Shown: in pieces, positions 61,461 through 64,000 of the stretch
Layout of the letters: each line of letters begins with the position of its first letter
How positions within the stretch are numbered: the stretch's first letter is position 1
Assembly (NCBI GenBank): GCA_900768685.1
Contig: CAAGDX010000036.1
Span: 12,705 to 76,704, forward strand
Source of the DNA: Bacteroidales bacterium
GTDB lineage: Bacteria; Bacteroidota; Bacteroidia; Bacteroidales; Muribaculaceae
Direction: 5' to 3'
Length of the DNA: 64,000 bases
The notes under the pieces: model-generated
The model's database searches: none
Seen by the model: only the letters and a program-made list of their open reading frames with translations
What the model was told of the DNA's origin: nothing
Translations under genes and position numbers: made by a program

Positions 61461-62546
61461 CTATTTAGTGATATGCACATCCACTTGCGGGAAAGGGAAG
61501 TTTACTCCGGCACGCTTAGGCAGTTCGTTGTAAAAGCGTTCGTTGTAGTCGTAATAAACGGTCCAATAGTTTTCAGAGCGAACCCAAGCACGGATGGTCA
61601 CTTTCACTGCACTGTCCGCAAGTTCTTCCAGGATAATAGCCGGAGAACGATCCACACGCGGGAGCATGGTTTTTAATTGCTCTTTTTTCCTTTCACGCCA
61701 TTCGTCAATGGCATTTTTCACCTTTTGGTTGTGGTGGAAAAGGCGACCGAAGAAACCCCTCGGCTTATCGACTGCTTCCGGTTCTTCTTCAGCATCATCA
61801 GGGATGCCGTCTTCCGGTTCATTATGCTTTACGCGGTCGTCTTCCACGTATTTTTCCACAATTCTATCGTCTGCGGCAAACATTTCCAGGACAGCGGCAC
61901 GCATTTTCTCCACATCGTCGCCATACGAAATGGCAATATCCCATGAAATACGGCGATAATCCTCTTTGGACCAGTTGTTTATGCTGCTTGTGGAGAGACC
62001 GCCGTTTGGCAGAATTATGGATTTATTATCAGGCGTCACAATTCGCGTGTGGAAAATTTGGATTTCTTTCACAGTACCTCCATAGCCTTGTGCCTCAATG
62101 TAATCGCCTATTTTATATGGCTTTAAGAGGAGGATGAGCACACCTCCGGCAAAATTCTGGAGTGTGCCGCTCATTGCCATACCGATAGCCACACCGGCAG
62201 AGGCAAAGAGGGCGAGGAAAGAACTGGTTTCTATACCCAGAATACCCACGCAGATTATCACCAGCACAAAGTAAAGCACCATGCGGATGAGGCTCAGCAG
62301 GAAAGTGGTGAGCGAGCGGTCCGCCTTACGTTTGAGCAGGATTATGGCAATGAGGTTGTGGATGCGGTTAATGATAAATTTACCGATATAGAACACAATT
62401 ATCGCCACAGTGAGGTCTATGGCGAATTGTACCATGGATTCCACTAATTTGTTCATCAGTTCATCAAACGAGAGTGCTTTCCACTTGGCAATTTCCTCTG
62501 ATGCTTTTTCTAATTCTTCTGCAGGTATTTCCGGAGTTTGAAACAT
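61461..62546 (-). CDS. MscS-family mechanosensitive channel
   Basis: 361 residues. Three membrane helices (about 36-65, 75-105 and the pore helix ALFASAGVAIGMAMSGTLQNFAGGVLILL at about 112-140), then the beta domain (YKIGDYIEAQGYGGTVKEI, DNKSIILPNG) and the alpha/beta C-terminal domain. An acidic-then-basic insert of about 70 residues (EPEDGIPDDAEEEPEAVDK followed by a helical stretch) interrupts the C-terminal domain around 225-290. Releases solutes on hypo-osmotic shock. Confidence 0.93.
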   Translation of the reverse strand: MFQTPEIPAEELEKASEEIAKWKALSFDELMNKLVESMVQFAIDLTVAIIVFYIGKFIINRIHNLIAIILLKRKADRSLTTFLLSLIRMVLYFVLVIICVGILGIETSSFLALFASAGVAIGMAMSGTLQNFAGGVLILLLKPYKIGDYIEAQGYGGTVKEIQIFHTRIVTPDNKSIILPNGGLSTSSINNWSKEDYRRISWDIAISYGDDVEKMRAAVLEMFAADDRIVEKYVEDDRVKHNEPEDGIPDDAEEEPEAVDKPRGFFGRLFHHNQKVKNAIDEWRERKKEQLKTMLPRVDRSPAIILEELADSAVKVTIRAWVRSENYWTVYYDYNERFYNELPKRAGVNFPFPQVDVHITK

Positions 62547-62564
62547 TTGTTATAAAAAATATTT

Positions 62565-63716
62565 TTATGGAAGTGGCTGAAATTGAGCGACATCGTTAAA
62601 CCAAGCCAGAGTATCGTAGTTTTTAACGGTACTGCTTGTTTCAGACGATAAAATGTACGTTGAGAGTCCGCAGTGGCTTTTGATAGAAGTACCGCCGCGA
62701 AGTCGCTCCGTAGCGGCAGCGTAAAGCACGGCATTGTTCAGAGCAATTTCCCATTCCGGGAAAGCGGCAGGCGAAAGAGCCTGAACAAAGTGGCTTAAGT
62801 CGTAATAGTAGCAAGTGGAGATATCCTCGAGCACTTGCGGAAAATAGTTTACCGGATATGTGGAACTCTGATAGATTCGTTTAGTGGCTTGAGCGAGTTC
62901 GTTCATGCCTGCTGTGTTTATGACGGACATAGTGCACCATTTGGTGCCGCTTGAGGCGGAATTATAGTCCTCAAAAGTGTTTGTAGCGGCAGCCACGAGG
63001 TCCGCATTGTAAGCAGCGAGGAGTTTCATATTTTTGTCGTAAGGCTGTCCGTTTGCAGGGAGTTGCGTAGTGGAGCCGGCAATAGTTTTCACAGTGCTTT
63101 TCAGTTCGTATGCCACCTCCACGGTGTTGAAAAAGCACACATCGGCATAGATATAGTCAAAACCCTGTCCTGCGATAGCATCGCGGAGAGAAGTGATATT
63201 CATTCTTTTGCCACCGTCATCGCCGAAAGAGAGTGCATTTTCTTCACTGCGAGATTCAATAATGCCGTCTTGCAGCCAACCGCTGGAGTGGCTCCAAAGA
63301 ATAAGCCCATAGCGTTCTGCGGGAGCAATTTTCTTCATATCCGCAATCACGGTTTTCATTCTGTCTTGAGACACGGAAGGAGTGGTGCTATCGTAATTCT
63401 TGATGGTTTTAAAGCCATCAGCAGTGAGTTCCTGGAGTTCCGGAGCGGCATATCTGGAGCAGTAATAAACGAGCCAACGGGAGGTGCCGAGGTCACCGTT
63501 TTTAGCCGCGGTAATCATTTCCCTGCGGTCGTTGTAGTCAAAGCCGCTTTCTGCAGTTTCTCCGCCAAGACTATTGTTTGCTACCATATACACGAGAACC
63601 GTGCGGCTACCTGTAGGTGCCGGCGGTTCCGGGTCTTCTTTTTTCTTTTCGCTGCAGCCTGAGATAAGCAGCGATGACAGGAGTAAGGCAACGAGTGCCG
63701 CCAAATGCTTTATCAT
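62565..63716 (-). CDS. C11 (clostripain-like) cysteine peptidase lipoprotein
   Basis: 383 residues from the ATG at 63716-63714. A GTG two codons upstream is also in frame but touches the MITE flank. Lipobox ISGC (Cys 21). Catalytic His in LILWSHSSGW and catalytic Cys in YIYADVCFFNTVEVAYEL, the order and spacing of the C11 family; Arg- or Lys-specific cleavage is usual. A Pro-rich linker (EDPEPPAPTG) follows the lipid anchor. 18 nt upstream of the MscS gene. A MITE begins 10 bp before its start codon. Confidence 0.92.
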   Translation of the reverse strand: MIKHLAALVALLLSSLLISGCSEKKKEDPEPPAPTGSRTVLVYMVANNSLGGETAESGFDYNDRREMITAAKNGDLGTSRWLVYYCSRYAAPELQELTADGFKTIKNYDSTTPSVSQDRMKTVIADMKKIAPAERYGLILWSHSSGWLQDGIIESRSEENALSFGDDGGKRMNITSLRDAIAGQGFDYIYADVCFFNTVEVAYELKSTVKTIAGSTTQLPANGQPYDKNMKLLAAYNADLVAAATNTFEDYNSASSGTKWCTMSVINTAGMNELAQATKRIYQSSTYPVNYFPQVLEDISTCYYYDLSHFVQALSPAAFPEWEIALNNAVLYAAATERLRGGTSIKSHCGLSTYILSSETSSTVKNYDTLAWFNDVAQFQPLP

Positions 63717-63725
63717 ATTCACTAA

Positions 63726-64000
63726 GAGCCTATTTCATAAAGAAAGTTAAAAAATGAGGTCGCAGATTTTTGGATGATTTTTGTCCTGAACTGAAGGAGC
63801 TTAGCGAGCTAAGTGACTGAAGTGAAGGGCTAAAAGCAACAAAAAGATGCGATGCTTTGGTATTTTTTATATTTTCTATATTTGTCATTTTCTATTTATT
63901 AATTTCTTTAACTTATCTTTCTGCCTGCTCTGCCATTCATTGGCATCTTTGTCCGTGCTTAACGGTTATGTGGCTCGCCACACGCCCTTTTAAGCACAAA
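63726..64000. mobile_element. second MITE copy, truncated by the window end
   Basis: Starts GAGCCTATTTCATAAAG after TAA (63723-63725) and follows the 32858 copy along its whole visible length, with a few small indels and substitutions in the middle. About 57 bp of the right end lie beyond the window. Confidence 0.9.

Overview
The window is chromosomal DNA of a member of the order Bacteroidales (Bacteroidota), most likely a gut lineage near Muribaculaceae, Prevotellaceae or Bacteroidaceae; the family is an inference. The evidence is a SusC/SusD pair, lysS next to gpsA, rsmA next to mgtE, a Bacteroidota-style lysyl-tRNA synthetase, and a recurring promoter of the form TTTG - about 20 nt - TAnnTTTG in front of many transcription units. 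There are about 40 protein genes, one tRNA, the RNase P RNA, and an unusually rich set of intergenic repeats.

Layout. 1-4.7 kb: DUF3256-like gene (cut by the window edge), DEAD-box helicase, ribosomal protein S1, tRNA-Leu. 4.8-8.5 kb: C-S lyase, aroA, a small membrane protein, a zinc/manganese-type ABC permease. 8.8-15.7 kb: a complete tripartite RND efflux operon followed by an lpxA-type acyltransferase. 15.7-17 kb: repeat cluster A. 17-23.8 kb: SusC-SusD-lipoprotein operon. 24.1-24.8 kb: repeat cluster B. 24.9-29.2 kb: an orphan phage-type pair, a large possible virion-like protein translationally coupled to a terminase large subunit. 29.2-35.5 kb: GH31 glucosidase, gpsA, a 338-bp MITE, lysS, rnpB. 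35.5-44.2 kb: secreted repeat protein, a 22-codon gene, 73-bp tandem repeats, a DUF4143-type ATPase, an M3 peptidase, and a Sel1/TPR gene bracketed by a ~100-bp duplication. 43.5-46.5 kb: AlbA_2 gene, luxS, mtnN, SGNH hydrolase (one operon). 46.6-47.1 kb: repeat cluster C, inverted relative to A. 47.3-64 kb: nucleoside kinase, pepP, gamma carbonic anhydrase, hicAB, secreted protein, pldA, mgtE, rsmA, a second DUF4143 ATPase with an operator-like promoter, TPR protein, histidine acid phosphatase, metallophosphoesterase plus outer-membrane protein, MscS channel, C11 peptidase, and a second MITE copy running off the end.

Most genes are housekeeping, envelope or nutrient-uptake genes. mtnN and luxS together detoxify S-adenosylhomocysteine and make the AI-2 precursor; the RND genes form one pump; SusC/SusD and their lipoprotein form an outer-membrane import complex with no degrading enzyme in the operon.

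The least explained content is non-coding. Three clusters (A, B, C) consist of serial hairpins whose stems vary with conserved pairing while every loop presents GGA or TGGAG, and each cluster is preceded by a ladder of 10-bp repeats. The other strong points are the orphan terminase pair, the MITE family with ends at gene starts, and a promoter with twin 13-bp palindromes.
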